Assembly (NCBI GenBank): GCA_965197405.1
Contig: OZ240206.1
Location: 1,426,001 to 1,490,000 of the forward strand
Source: G965197405 sp965197405
Lineage (GTDB): Bacteria; Chloroflexota; Dehalococcoidia; Lucifugimonadales; JAGWBF01
Length of the DNA stretch: 64,000 nucleotides
Reading direction: 5' to 3'
Shown here: positions 27,118 through 36,800 of the stretch, piece by piece
How positions within the stretch are numbered: position 1 is the stretch's first letter
Layout of the letters: the number at the start of each line of letters is the position of its first letter
Translations under genes and position numbers: made by a program
Notes under the pieces: model-generated
Told to the model about the DNA's origin: nothing
Databases searched by the model: none
Seen by the model: the letters and a program-made list of their open reading frames with translations, nothing else

Positions 27118-27146
27118 TTGTACATTCGGATGAACATTGCTATAGT
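27118..27146 (+). promoter_or_regulatory. Promoter of the restriction-modification locus
   Basis: TTGTAC (27118-27123), 17-bp spacer, TATAGT (27141-27146). It lies 36 bp before the HTH gene that leads into hsdM, in a gap with no other candidate. Confidence 0.5.
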
Positions 27147-27181
27147 CGAACCCCGTGCATTAATCCTGGGAGGAGCGGCCT

Positions 27182-27547
27182 GTGGTCAAGAGAGCGAGAT
27201 TCGATCGCGACGCCTTTTACGCCGCCCTTGACGGGGAGAGGCAAGCACGCCAATGCACCTGGAGGCGAGTAGCTGAAGAAAGCGGGGTGAGCGCTTCCAC
27301 ACTGACTCGCATCTCTCAAGGCAAGCGGCCTGACGTGGACAGCCTTGCCGCCTTATCAGCCTGGTCAGGACTGGACGTAGACAGGTTCGTCAAAGGCGGT
27401 CCTTCCAGGAAGGAGCCGGAGCCTCTGGCGATGATTTCATCGTGCCTCCGGTCTGATCCTCGGTTGAATGAGAAGGCCGCCACTGCTCTGGACCAGATGG
27501 TGAAGGCAGCGTATAAGAGCATGAGCAGTCCAGAGAGAACTGTATGA
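27182..27547 (+). CDS. XRE-type helix-turn-helix protein, probable regulator of the RM locus
   Basis: This 121-residue protein has a Cro/C1-type HTH (RRVAEESGVSASTLTRISQGKRPDVDSLAAL, residues about 24-55). GTG 27182 is supported by GGGAGGAG (27168-27175). Its last codons overlap the hsdM start (ATGA at 27544-27547), so it is translationally coupled. It probably controls expression of the restriction locus, as C-proteins do. Confidence 0.82.
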   Translation: MVKRARFDRDAFYAALDGERQARQCTWRRVAEESGVSASTLTRISQGKRPDVDSLAALSAWSGLDVDRFVKGGPSRKEPEPLAMISSCLRSDPRLNEKAATALDQMVKAAYKSMSSPERTV

Positions 27548-29508
27548 GCGCCCTTAACATCAGCAGCTTCATATGGGGCATCGCGGACGACGTTCTGCGC
27601 GATGTCTATGTCCGGGGCAAGTATCGCGACGTCATCCTGCCCATGACAGTCATCCGCCGCCTTGACGCGGTGCTGGAACCGGCAAAGGAAGCGGTGCTCC
27701 GCATGAAGCAGCAGATGGACGCCGCCGGTATCACCAACCAGGACCGGGCGCTGCGCCAGGCCTCCGGCGAGGCCTTCTACAACACCTCCTCCTTCCGGCT
27801 CCGTGACCTGACCTCTATCGGCCAGCAGCAGAGGCTCCGGGCCGACTTCGAGGCGTACCTCGACGGCTTCTCGCCCAACATCCAGGAGGTCCTGGAGAAG
27901 TTCGAGTTCCGCAACCAGATTCCCAGGCTGGTCGAGACGCATGCGCTGGGGTTCCTGCTGGAGAAGTTCCTCGACAAGTCGATCAACCTCAGCCCCCGGC
28001 CCGTTCTGAACGGAGACGGCTCCGTGCGTCTGGAGGGCCTCGACAACCACGGCATGGGCACCGTCTTCGAAGAGCTCATCCGGCGCTTCAACGAGGAGAA
28101 CAACGAGGAGGCCGGGGAGCACTTCACCCCGCGCGACGTGGTGCAGCTCATGGCCCGCCTCGTCTTCCTGCCGGTTGCCGATGAGATCAGGCCCGCCACC
28201 TACCTGGTCTATGACGGCGCGTGTGGCACCGGCGGGATGCTGACGGTCGCGGAGGAGACGCTGACGCGGCTGGCCGGCGAGCAGGACAAGGAAGTGTCTG
28301 TCCACCTGTACGGCCAGGAGGTGAACCCTGAGACCTACGCCATCAGCAAGGCCGACCTCATCCTGAAGGGAGAAGGCGTCGAGGCTGACAATATGCAGTT
28401 CGGCTCCACCCTCTCCTCCGACGCCTTCCCAGCCCGAGAGTTCGACTTCATGCTCTCCAATCCGCCCTACGGCAAGAGTTGGAAGAGCGACCTGGAGCGC
28501 ATGGGCGGCAAGTCCGGCATCACGGACCCGCGCTTCGTCGTGGAGCACGGCGGCAACCCGGAACACTCCCTCATCACTCGCTCCAGCGACGGCCAGATGA
28601 TGTTCCTGGCAAACATGCTCAGCAAGATGAAGCACGACAACCAAATGGGCAGCCGCATCGCCGAGGTGCACAACGGCAGCTCCCTCTTCACCGGCGACGC
28701 CGGGCAGGGCGAGAGCAACATCCGCCGCTGGATCATCGAGAACGACTGGCTGGAGGCTATCGTTGCCCTGCCGCTCAACATGTTCTACAACACCGGCATC
28801 GCCACCTACATCTGGGTGCTCAGCAACCGCAAGCCGGAGCATCGCCGGGGCCAGGTGCAGCTGATAGACGCCACCCAGTGGTACAGGCCGCTGCGCAAGA
28901 ACCTGGGCAGCAAGAACTGCGAGTTGTCCGACGAGGACATCCGGCGCATCTGCGACGCTTTCCTCGCCTTCGAGGAGACGGAGCAGTCGAAGATATTCCC
29001 CAACGAGGCCTTCGGCTACTGGAAGGTTACCGTGGAGCGCCCGTTGCGATTACACGGGATTGACCCTGAACGGGCCTACACCGCCAAGGAGATCAAGACC
29101 CTCAGGGACGAGGCCGAGCGTTCGGAGACCGCGCCGCCTGTTATCAGGCGAGTCCACAAGACGGGCACACAGCCGGACCCGCTTCGCGGCCTGTTCCCGG
29201 TTACGCTCGACGGCAGGGAAGCCGTGGTGGAGTATGAGCCGGACACCGACCTGCGTGACACCGAGCAGGTGCCGCTTCTCCACGAAGGCGGCACCGAAGC
29301 CTTCCTCCGCCGGGAGGTGCTTCCCTACGCCCCGGACGCCTGGTACGCCCCGGACAGCGTGAAGGTCGGCTACGAGATCAGCTTCACCCGCCACTTCTAC
29401 AAATCCCAACCGTTGCGACCCCTGGAGGAGATACGGGCCGACATCCTCGCGCTGGAGCGGGAGACGGAGGGGCTGCTGGCGGAGATTGTTGGAGATGGAA
29501 GACTGTGA
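27544..29508 (+). CDS. hsdM: Type I restriction-modification system methyltransferase subunit
   Basis: This 654-residue N6-adenine methylase has an N-terminal helical domain, the SAM-binding motif DGACGTGGM at about residue 224, and catalytic motif NPPYG at 306. It acts with HsdS to methylate adenine in a bipartite site. The last 55 bp are repeated after the BrnT cassette (30116-30170). The next RM gene, hsdS, is 2.2 kb downstream instead of adjacent. Confidence 0.93.
   Translation: MSALNISSFIWGIADDVLRDVYVRGKYRDVILPMTVIRRLDAVLEPAKEAVLRMKQQMDAAGITNQDRALRQASGEAFYNTSSFRLRDLTSIGQQQRLRADFEAYLDGFSPNIQEVLEKFEFRNQIPRLVETHALGFLLEKFLDKSINLSPRPVLNGDGSVRLEGLDNHGMGTVFEELIRRFNEENNEEAGEHFTPRDVVQLMARLVFLPVADEIRPATYLVYDGACGTGGMLTVAEETLTRLAGEQDKEVSVHLYGQEVNPETYAISKADLILKGEGVEADNMQFGSTLSSDAFPAREFDFMLSNPPYGKSWKSDLERMGGKSGITDPRFVVEHGGNPEHSLITRSSDGQMMFLANMLSKMKHDNQMGSRIAEVHNGSSLFTGDAGQGESNIRRWIIENDWLEAIVALPLNMFYNTGIATYIWVLSNRKPEHRRGQVQLIDATQWYRPLRKNLGSKNCELSDEDIRRICDAFLAFEETEQSKIFPNEAFGYWKVTVERPLRLHGIDPERAYTAKEIKTLRDEAERSETAPPVIRRVHKTGTQPDPLRGLFPVTLDGREAVVEYEPDTDLRDTEQVPLLHEGGTEAFLRREVLPYAPDAWYAPDSVKVGYEISFTRHFYKSQPLRPLEEIRADILALERETEGLLAEIVGDGRL
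29442..29496 (+). repeat. Direct repeat, left copy (hsdM 3' end)
   Basis: These 55 bp encode ILALERETEGLLAEIVGD in hsdM. The right copy at 30116-30170 has about six mismatches and encodes ILALERETEGLLGEIVGD. The toxin-antitoxin pair lies between. Confidence 0.85.
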
Positions 29509-29516
29509 AGCGAGTG

Positions 29517-29545
29517 TTGCCAAAATGCACACATAGTGCGATAAT
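29517..29545 (+). promoter_or_regulatory. Promoter for the BrnT cassette
   Basis: TTGCCA (29517-29522), 17-bp spacer, GATAAT (29540-29545). The GTG start of BrnT is only six bases beyond the -10 box, so a transcript from here would be nearly leaderless. Confidence 0.4.
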
Positions 29546-29551
29546 AGTTAT

Positions 29552-29839
29552 GTGAACATTGCCTTTGACTGGAGCACTGAGAAGAACCGGCAACTCATTG
29601 AGCAGCGGGGAATTTCGTTTGAGGGCATCGTATCCGCCATAGAGCAAGGTGGGCTTCTGGATGTGCTGGAACACCTGAACCAGGGCCGCTATCCGGGGCA
29701 ACAGGTCTACGTTGTCGCAGTGCAGGAATACATTCACCTTGTGCCGTTCGTGATACAGGGAGACGGCGCCCGTTTTCTCAAGACGATTATCCCCAGCCGG
29801 AAGGCAACAAGAGATTATTGGAGGATGCGGCCATCATGA
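29552..29839 (+). CDS. brnT: BrnT-family ribonuclease toxin
   Basis: This 95-residue protein shows the BrnT pattern: IAFDWSTEKNRQLIEQRGISFE, QVYVVAVQEYIHLVPFVI, and KTIIPSRKATRDYWR at the end (conserved Arg/Lys-rich RelE-like tail). BrnT inhibits translation by RNA cleavage. GTG 29552 is the only start before the conserved part. Its stop overlaps the antitoxin start by four bases (ATGA at 29836-29839). Confidence 0.85.
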   Translation: MNIAFDWSTEKNRQLIEQRGISFEGIVSAIEQGGLLDVLEHLNQGRYPGQQVYVVAVQEYIHLVPFVIQGDGARFLKTIIPSRKATRDYWRMRPS

Positions 29840-30111
29840 ACGATACAATGGACACGGAGGAGCGGGACATTCTGAGCCGATTTGAAATGGGCGAGTTGCG
29901 CCCGTCTCCCGACGCTACCCGTGAGATCAAGGCGGCGCAAGAAGCGGCGCGTAACACTTTCAACAAGACCCGGCGAGTAAACCTACGCGTAACCGAGCGC
30001 GACTATATGCTGGCGCATACGCGGGCCAGGGAAGAGGGGATACCCTACCAGACACTGCTGTCCAGCGTCATCCACAAGTACCTGTCGGGCAGATTGGCCG
30101 AGAAGGGGTAA
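29836..30111 (+). CDS. BrnA/CopG-like antitoxin
   Basis: This 91-residue protein has an acidic start (DTEERDILSRFEMGELRP) and a ribbon-helix-helix-like C-terminal region (TRRVNLRVTERDYMLAHTRAREEGIPYQTLLSSVIHKY). It should neutralise BrnT and bind the promoter. A TTG at 29818 is possible, but ATG 29836 overlapping the toxin stop is preferred. Confidence 0.82.
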   Translation: MNDTMDTEERDILSRFEMGELRPSPDATREIKAAQEAARNTFNKTRRVNLRVTERDYMLAHTRAREEGIPYQTLLSSVIHKYLSGRLAEKG

Positions 30112-30113
30112 TG

Positions 30114-30224
30114 GGCATCCTGGCGCTGGAGCGGGAGACGGAGGGGCTGTTGGGGGAGATTGTGGGGGACCTCGACGGGCCTTCACGCAACAAAGACAAG
30201 TTTTACGGTAATGTGGTATGCTAG
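30114..30224 (+). pseudogene. Duplicated hsdM 3' end fragment
   Basis: Frame GILALERETEGLLGEIVGD... continues to a TAG at 30222-30224. The first 55 bp match the end of hsdM; the tail after that differs. It looks like the original or an allelic end of hsdM, displaced by the toxin-antitoxin cassette. Confidence 0.75.
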
Positions 30225-30244
30225 GCTCCTCAGGAGGGGATGCG

Positions 30245-31375
30245 ATGCCGAGCATAGAACTTTTGCGACCACACCTTCACGGGGCGCGTTTCGAAAACGG
30301 TGAAATCCCTTTAGAAGTTCTCGGCGATCTGGCGGCTCTGCGAGAAATGGTCTTGGAAGTCGCAAAATGGAGGTTCCTCCAGGAACACCCCACCCGCCAA
30401 CGTTCTCCACGTGGTTTCACAGATAATGTTGACTTGAAGCTCACTGGTTTGGAAAGGGGAAGCGCCATTCCGATAATTGGATTGTCAAGTCGACAACCTG
30501 CTTTGCCGGGAGTACAAGAGCCGTACCAAGAATACATTGAGCAAGCGATGAAGTGCATTATCAACGCTGTGGACTCGCCGGAGTCAGATGCCCTGTCAAG
30601 TGCGAACATTCAAATGCCGCGGAAGTACTTCGCTTATTTTGATAGAGTTGGGCGCAGCCTTCGCCAAGGCGAATCCATTGAGTTTTGCTTCCCTTCAGGC
30701 AAAATATCAGCACAGCTTGACCAGGAAAAGCGGCGCAATTTGCTTGCGATTTCCCACATAAGAGAGCTTACATCAGAAGTGACTCTCCGCGGCTCCGTTA
30801 GCGAGATGGACCAGGACAGAATGACATTCGAGTTGCAACCTATTTATGGGCACAAGATAACCGGCCCTATACCCGAGCAGCATCGCGATGCCATCATGGA
30901 AGCATTGAACGGCTACTGGCATGGGGCACGGGTCATTGTCCAGGGCATCGGCAAGTACGACCGGAGAAACCGCCTGCTCAGTCTGGAATCCGTTGAGCAG
31001 ATTGACGAGCTAGACCCGCTGGACGTGCCGGCGCAACTGGATGGCCTACGGGATATGCGAAACGGTTGGTATGAGGGGGAAGGCCTTGCCCTACCTCATT
31101 CGGGGCTCGATTGGCTGACCGGACGCTTTGAACGGTACTATCCCGACGACATGCCGTTGCCCTATGTTTACCCTACCTACGAGGGAGGCATACGAATGGA
31201 ATGGTCCCAGGGAGCTAATGCCATTATCCTTGAAATTGACCTGAATACCCACGTCGGGGAATGGCTCTGGTTCGACCGGGATTCTGATGCCGAGTACGAG
31301 AAGAGTTTAGCCCTAGACGATGCTACCGATTGGGTGTGGCTGGCCTCGGAAATCCGCAGCAAGGCGACGAGTTAA
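30245..31375 (+). CDS. Unknown protein, 376 aa, within the RM locus
   Basis: I do not recognise this protein. ATG 30245 has a strong AGGAGGGG (30231-30239 region). It is soluble, without signal or membrane segments. The middle part (RGSVSEMDQDRMTFELQPIY, GARVIVQGIGKYDRRNRLLSLESVEQI) reads like a small beta-barrel, and the C-terminus is Trp-rich and acidic (EWLWFDRDSDAEYEKS). The next unknown gene starts two bases after its stop, so the two form a pair; similar pairs of unknown genes in RM loci are often accessory defence or toxin modules. Function inferred only from position. Confidence 0.75.
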   Translation: MPSIELLRPHLHGARFENGEIPLEVLGDLAALREMVLEVAKWRFLQEHPTRQRSPRGFTDNVDLKLTGLERGSAIPIIGLSSRQPALPGVQEPYQEYIEQAMKCIINAVDSPESDALSSANIQMPRKYFAYFDRVGRSLRQGESIEFCFPSGKISAQLDQEKRRNLLAISHIRELTSEVTLRGSVSEMDQDRMTFELQPIYGHKITGPIPEQHRDAIMEALNGYWHGARVIVQGIGKYDRRNRLLSLESVEQIDELDPLDVPAQLDGLRDMRNGWYEGEGLALPHSGLDWLTGRFERYYPDDMPLPYVYPTYEGGIRMEWSQGANAIILEIDLNTHVGEWLWFDRDSDAEYEKSLALDDATDWVWLASEIRSKATS

Positions 31376-31377
31376 GC

Positions 31378-31752
31378 ATGAACCCCAGCACATTGCTCTA
31401 CCGGCAAGTCAATCCCCAATGGATACGTAACGGTAAAGTTAACTCGCAAACATTCTTACCAACAAGAAAAAATGAAGGTCTCCTGTCGGCCTACGACGGC
31501 GATCAAATTACACCGGAGAAGTCTTGGAGGCATTTCACTAATCATCTAGGCTTCCAGTCGGCCGGTGTAGTAGCCGTTACTGTAGGAGAATGCCACGATC
31601 GGCAACTTCCAGTTAGATCGGACCCCTCACAGTTTCCTGAGCATGTCGTTGTAGATTTTACAGGGCTGAAAAAGAGCGCGATTGAACGAAGGGCTGATAG
31701 CCTCAAAACGTTTGCCAACGCCCGCGGCTGGCTATTTGGCCCGACGAGCTAG
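31378..31752 (+). CDS. Unknown small protein, 124 aa, paired with preceding gene
   Basis: ATG 31378 starts two bases after the previous stop. The protein contains FLPTRKNEGLLSAYDGDQITPEKSW and VGECHDRQLPVRSDPSQFPEHV. It is rich in Trp/His/Arg and has no membrane segment. No family is recognised by eye. hsdS begins two bases after its stop, so it is in the same transcript. Confidence 0.75.
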   Translation: MNPSTLLYRQVNPQWIRNGKVNSQTFLPTRKNEGLLSAYDGDQITPEKSWRHFTNHLGFQSAGVVAVTVGECHDRQLPVRSDPSQFPEHVVVDFTGLKKSAIERRADSLKTFANARGWLFGPTS

Positions 31753-31754
31753 CC

Positions 31755-33246
31755 ATGACAACCACTAGCCAAGAAACCGGTCCGGGCGTTTGCCCCACCC
31801 TCCACCCCCATCCCGTCTACAAGCCCTCCGGCGTCCCCTGGCTCGGCGACGTGCCGGAGCATTGGGACGTGAGGCGGGGCAAGGCGATGTTGCGGCCCGT
31901 TGATGTTCGCTCCGAGACAGGGGATGAGGAGTTGCTGACGGTCTCTGCCCATCGGGGTGTTGTTCCAAGGAAGTCTGCCAACGTAACTATGTTCAAGGCA
32001 GAATCATATGTTGGCTACAAGCTGTGTTGGCCAGGAGACCTGGTTATCAATAGTCTTTAGGGCGTGGGCGCACGGCTTGGGCGTTTCGCAGCACCACGGC
32101 ATCGTTAGCTCAGCATATGGTGTCTATCGCCCATTGTCGAAAGCCCACGCTCGGTTCATCCATCTGCTAGTGCGTTCAGTCCCCTTCCAGTGGGAGTTGC
32201 AAGTCCGCTCCAAGGGCATATGGGTGTCGCGTCTTCAGTTGACCGACGAGGCATTTCTTGGAGCGCCGTTCCCCCTCCCCCCACTCCCCGAGCAGGCGGC
32301 CATCGTCCGCTACCTGGACTACGTGGACCGGCGCATCCGGCGGTACGTCGGCGCCAAGCGAAAGCTCATCGCCCTGCTGGAGGAGGAGAAGCAGGCCATT
32401 GTCAACCAGGCCGTCACCCGTGGCTTCGACCCCAACGTCCGCTTCAAGCCCTCCGGCGTCGAGTGGCTCGGAGACGTGCCGGAGCATTGGGAGGTGCGAC
32501 GGCTGCGGACCGTTGCCGACATGCGTGTCAGCAACGTGGACAAGCACACTAGAGAAGATGAGGTTCCCGTTCGCCTCTGCAACTACGTCGATGTCTACAA
32601 GAACGACCGTATCACGTTGGCCATGCCTTTTATGGCAGCGACGGCCTCGCGGGACGAGATTGAGCGATTCCGGCTAGAGTCAGGTGATGTCCTCATCACC
32701 AAAGACTCCGAGACCTGGGACGACATTGGAGTCTCGGCCTTGGTAGCGGAGTCGGCCCATGACCTTCTCTCTGGCTACCATCTGGCCTTGCTCCGGCCAA
32801 CGAACGAGATACTGGGGTCATATCTGGCCCGAACCTTGCAGAGCAAGGGGGTGGCCTACCAGTTTCACGTAAGGGCGAATGGCGTGACGCGATACGGCCT
32901 CACTCACAACGGCATTCAATCGGTTTGCCTACCACTGCCACCCCTCGCCGAACAAACCGTCATTGCCGCGTACCTGGACAAGGCCACCGCCACCATAGAC
33001 GCCGCCATCGCCCGTGCCCGCCGCCAGGTCGAGCTGGTCCAGGAATACCGCACGCGCCTCATCGCCGACGTGGTTACGGGCAATCTGGACGTGCGCGAGG
33101 CGGCGGCCCAGTTGCCCGATGAAGCCGGCGAGGAGCATCCAATCGAAGAAGGCTATATGCTGACAGGTAGCCTGGACAATAACTCCTACATCTCCGACGA
33201 GTCGTTGGGAGAAGAACTAGCAATGGAAAGCGAGGTGACGGCATGA
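31755..33246 (+). pseudogene. hsdS: Type I restriction specificity subunit, frame broken once
   Basis: Two target-recognition halves are visible, each starting with a near-identical segment (YKPSGVPWLGDVPEHWDVRR and FKPSGVEWLGDVPEHWEVRR) and ending in PLPPLPEQAAI / PLPPLAEQTVI plus coiled-coil spacers (YLDYVDRRIRRYVG, YLDKATATIDAAIARARRQ). Frame 1 stops at 32058-32060, but the protein continues one frame over: removing one T near 32055-32057 turns NSL-stop into NSLRAWAHGLGVSQHHG, the conserved run expected there. So one extra T breaks the first half. It could be a real inactivation or a sequencing error; no long homopolymer is present. Confidence 0.85.
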
Positions 33247-33482
33247 CGGACTGGAGCAAGTGCCCGGCGGTGGAAAGCGTGCCCGGCAGGGTGAGCGGCA
33301 ATTGGGTGTTCAAGGGCACACGTTTGCCGGTCTACGCTCTCTTCGAGAATCTGGCCGGGGGCGCTACCATCTACGACTTCATCGAATGGTTTGAAGGCGC
33401 AGAGGAATCAGACCTGAAGGCAGTGTTGGAGCATGTCGCCCAGGACCTCCGGGCCAAGGTAAGCCATGAGAATCTTGTTTGA
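33243..33482 (+). CDS. DUF433 antitoxin-like protein
   Basis: This 79-residue protein has the DUF433 pattern: VSGNWVFKGTRLPVYALFENLAGGATIYDFIEWF. These small winged-helix-like proteins pair with PIN-like DUF5615 proteins. It overlaps the hsdS stop (ATGA) and its last codons overlap the next gene by 17 bases. Confidence 0.85.
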   Translation: MTDWSKCPAVESVPGRVSGNWVFKGTRLPVYALFENLAGGATIYDFIEWFEGAEESDLKAVLEHVAQDLRAKVSHENLV

Positions 33483-33801
33483 CAACGGGTCACCCAGGCC
33501 GTTGCGCCACCGGCTCTTCGGACACCAGGTCGAGACGGCCAGAGAACGCGGCTGGGGCACCTTAGCCAACGGCGTCCTGCTGAGCCAGGCCGAGGAAGCC
33601 GGTTTTGAAGTTCTGCTCACCACTGACCAAGGCATCCGATACCAACAAAATATGGCCAACCGGCAAATAGCCGTAGTCGTCCTGATGAACACTGCTTGGC
33701 CCCGCATTTCGCGGCGAGCGGAGGCTATCCGCAACGCCATCGAGGGGATGCAGCCCGGTGAAGTGCGGGAAGTCCACATCCCGATGAGAGGCGAGGCATA
33801 G
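33466..33801 (+). CDS. DUF5615 PIN-like toxin
   Basis: This 111-residue protein has MRILFDNGSPRPLRHRLFGH (PIN-like first Asp), LLTTDQGIRYQQNM (second Asp) and IAVVVLMNT, as in the DUF5615/Mut7-C family of putative RNases. It overlaps the DUF433 gene and is followed one base later by hsdR. The pair forms a likely toxin-antitoxin module inside the RM operon. Confidence 0.83.
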   Translation: MRILFDNGSPRPLRHRLFGHQVETARERGWGTLANGVLLSQAEEAGFEVLLTTDQGIRYQQNMANRQIAVVVLMNTAWPRISRRAEAIRNAIEGMQPGEVREVHIPMRGEA

Positions 33802-33802
33802 C

Positions 33803-36800
33803 GTGACCACCGACACCAGCGAGAAGGGCCTTGAGCGCCTCATCTGCACCGCGCTCACGGGCGCGCCCTGCGACCCACCGCAGGGCGGCATTGTGCGCGA
33901 GCGGCCCGCCGGCTACGGCGCCGGCTGGATTTGCGAAGATTCGCAGGACTACGACCGGGAGTACTGCGTAGACCTGGCCCAGCTCTCCGCCTTCCTCCAT
34001 GCCACCCAGCCCAACGCCGCCGAATCGCTGGGCCTCGGCCAGGACAGCCCGACGCGGCGCAAGTTCCTGGCCCGGCTGCAAGGGGAAATCACCCGGCGAG
34101 GGACCATTGACGTGCTCCGCAAGGGCGTCAAGCACGGGCCGCACCAGATCGACCTGCTCTACGGGACACCGTCGCCGGGGAACGAAAAGGCCAGGGTCCA
34201 GTACGGGCAGAACCGCTTCAGCGTGACGAGGCAGCTCCACTACAGCCGGGACCAGGCCCAGCTTGCCCTGGACCTGTGCCTGTTCATCAACGGCCTGCCC
34301 GTCGCCACCTTCGAGCTGAAGAACAGCCTGACCAAGCAGACGGTGGACGACGCCGTCGAGCAGTACAAGCGGGACCGACACCCCAGTGAGAAGCTCTTCG
34401 AGCTTGGCCGCTGCCTTGTCCACTTCGCCGTGGACGACCACGAGGTGAAGTTCTGCACGCACCTAAAAGGCAAGGCGTCGTGGTTCCTGCCCTTCAACAA
34501 GGGGTGGAATGACGGCAAAGGCAACCCGGCGAACCCCAACGGCCTCAAGACCGACTACCTGTGGAAGCAAGTCCTCACCCGCGACGGGCTCACCGACATC
34601 ATCGAGAACTACGCTCAGATCGTGGAGACGAGGGACGACAAGACCGGACGCAAGAGGCGGGAGCAGATATGGCCTCGCTACCACCAGTTGGACGTGGTGC
34701 GCAGGCTGTTGGCCGACGCATCCGGTAGAGGAGTCGGCCCCAGGTATCTGGTCCAGCACTCGGCGGGCAGCGGCAAGTCCAACTCCATCGCGTGGCTGGC
34801 CCACCAGCTAATCGGGTTGGAGCAGGACGGCAAGGCGCTCTTCGATTCGGCCATCGTCGTCACGGACCGCAGGATATTGGACAAGCAGATACGGGACACC
34901 ATCAAGCAGTTCGCCCAGGTCGGCTCCGTGGTGGGCCACGCCGAGGACTCCGGCCATCTCCGCACCCTGCTCCAGGATGGCAAGCGGATCGTCATCACCA
35001 CCGTCCAGAAGTTCCCCTTCATCCTGGACGCCATCGGCAACGAGCACCGGGGGCGCAAGTTCGCCATCATCATTGACGAGGCCCATTCGAGCCAGGGAGG
35101 GCGCACGTCGGCATCTGTATCCATGGCGCTGGGAGAGGCCGGTTCAGAGGGTGAAGAAGAGACCACGGAAGACAAGATCAACCGGCTGATGGAGAGCAAG
35201 AAGCTGCTGCTCAACGCCAGCTACTTCGCCTTCACGGCCACCCCCAAGAACAAGACACTGGAGATCTTCGGCGACCCGTCGCCGGAGGGCGGGAACACCA
35301 GGCATCTCCCATTCCACGTCTACACCATGAAGCAGGCGATTCAGGAGGGGTTCATCATAGACGTGCTTGAGCACTACACGCCGGTGGACAGCTACTACCG
35401 GCTCGTCAAGACGGTGGAGGGAGACCCGGAGTTCGACACCAAGCGGGCCGGGAAGAAGCTGCGGCGCTACGTGGAGGACAACGAGCACGCCATCCGCCTC
35501 AAGGCGGAGATCATGGTGGACCACTTCCACGAGCAGGTGGCCGGCTTGCACAAAATTGGCGGGCAGGCGCGGGTCATGGTGGTCACGAGCAGCATCCAGC
35601 GGGCCATCAGCTACTTCTACGCCATCCGGGACTACCTGGCGGAGCGTAAGAGCCCCTACCGGGCCATCGCCGCCTTCTCCGGAGAGCACGAGTACGGCGG
35701 CGCGAAGGTCACGGAGGCATCCCTCAATGGCTTCTCGTCGAACCTGATCGCCGACAGGATTCAGGAAGACCCGTACCGCTTCCTGGTATGTGCCGACAAG
35801 TTCCAGACCGGCTACGACGAGCCTCTGCTGCACACGATGTACGTGGACAAGATCTTGTCTGGCGTCAAGGCTGTGCAAACGCTGTCGCGTCTCAACCGAG
35901 CGCACCCCAAGAAGCACGACACCTTCGTGCTGGATTTCAACAACGACGCCGACACGATCCAGGACGCCTTCGCCGACTACTACCGGACCACGGTCCTGGC
36001 GGAAGAGACCGACCCTGACAGGCTGCACGATCTCAAGGCGGCGCTTGATGGCTATCAGGTCTACGCCCCGGCGCAGTTGGACGAATTGGTGGAGCGGTAC
36101 CTTTCGGGGGCCGACCGCGACCAACTCGACCCCATCCTGGACACCTGCGTCTCTGCCTATCGAGAGCAGCTGGACGAGGACGGTCAGGTGGACTTCAAGG
36201 GCAAGGCCAAGGCGTTCCTCCGGACTTACGGGTTCCTGGCCGCAATCCTGCCCTACGCCAACGCCGAGTGGGAGAAGCTCTCCATCTTCCTGACCTTCCT
36301 CGTTCCCAAGCTGCCTGCGCCCATCGAGGACGACTTGTCGAAGGGGATTCTGGAAGCCATCGACATGGACAGCTACCGGGTGGAGAAGCAGGCGGTGCGG
36401 GGCGTCCAGCTTCCCGACGAGGACGCCGAGATCGAGCCGGTATCCGCCAGCGGCGGCGGGCAGAAGCCGGAACCGGAGATGGAGCGGCTCTCCAACATCA
36501 TCAGGGAGTTCAACAACCAGTTCGGCAACATCGAGTGGAAGAACCAGGACAAGATCGAGAGGGTGATCACCGAAGAGCTGCCCGCCAAGGTTGCCGGGGA
36601 CCGGGCGTACCGGAACGCCATGGCCAACTCCGACCGGCAGAACGCCCGGATTGAGCACGACAAGGCCCTGGAACGCGCCATGACCGACTATGTGGCAGAC
36701 CCAATCGAGCTGTTCAAGCAGTTCAGCGACAACGATTTGTTCCGCCGGTGGCTTTCCGAGATAGTCTTCGCCGCTACATACACCGAACCTGCCGCCACGA

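Noticed and set aside
27316..28842. 508-residue antisense frame across hsdM
   Set aside because: Mirror of a GC-rich gene with strong codon bias; no family character, and hsdM on the plus strand is certain.
31755..33246. Phase variation of hsdS by homopolymer slippage
   Set aside because: Only three T are present at the shift; no tract long enough for frequent slippage.
35144..36658. 504-residue antisense frame across hsdR
   Set aside because: Same reason: shadow of the hsdR coding strand.
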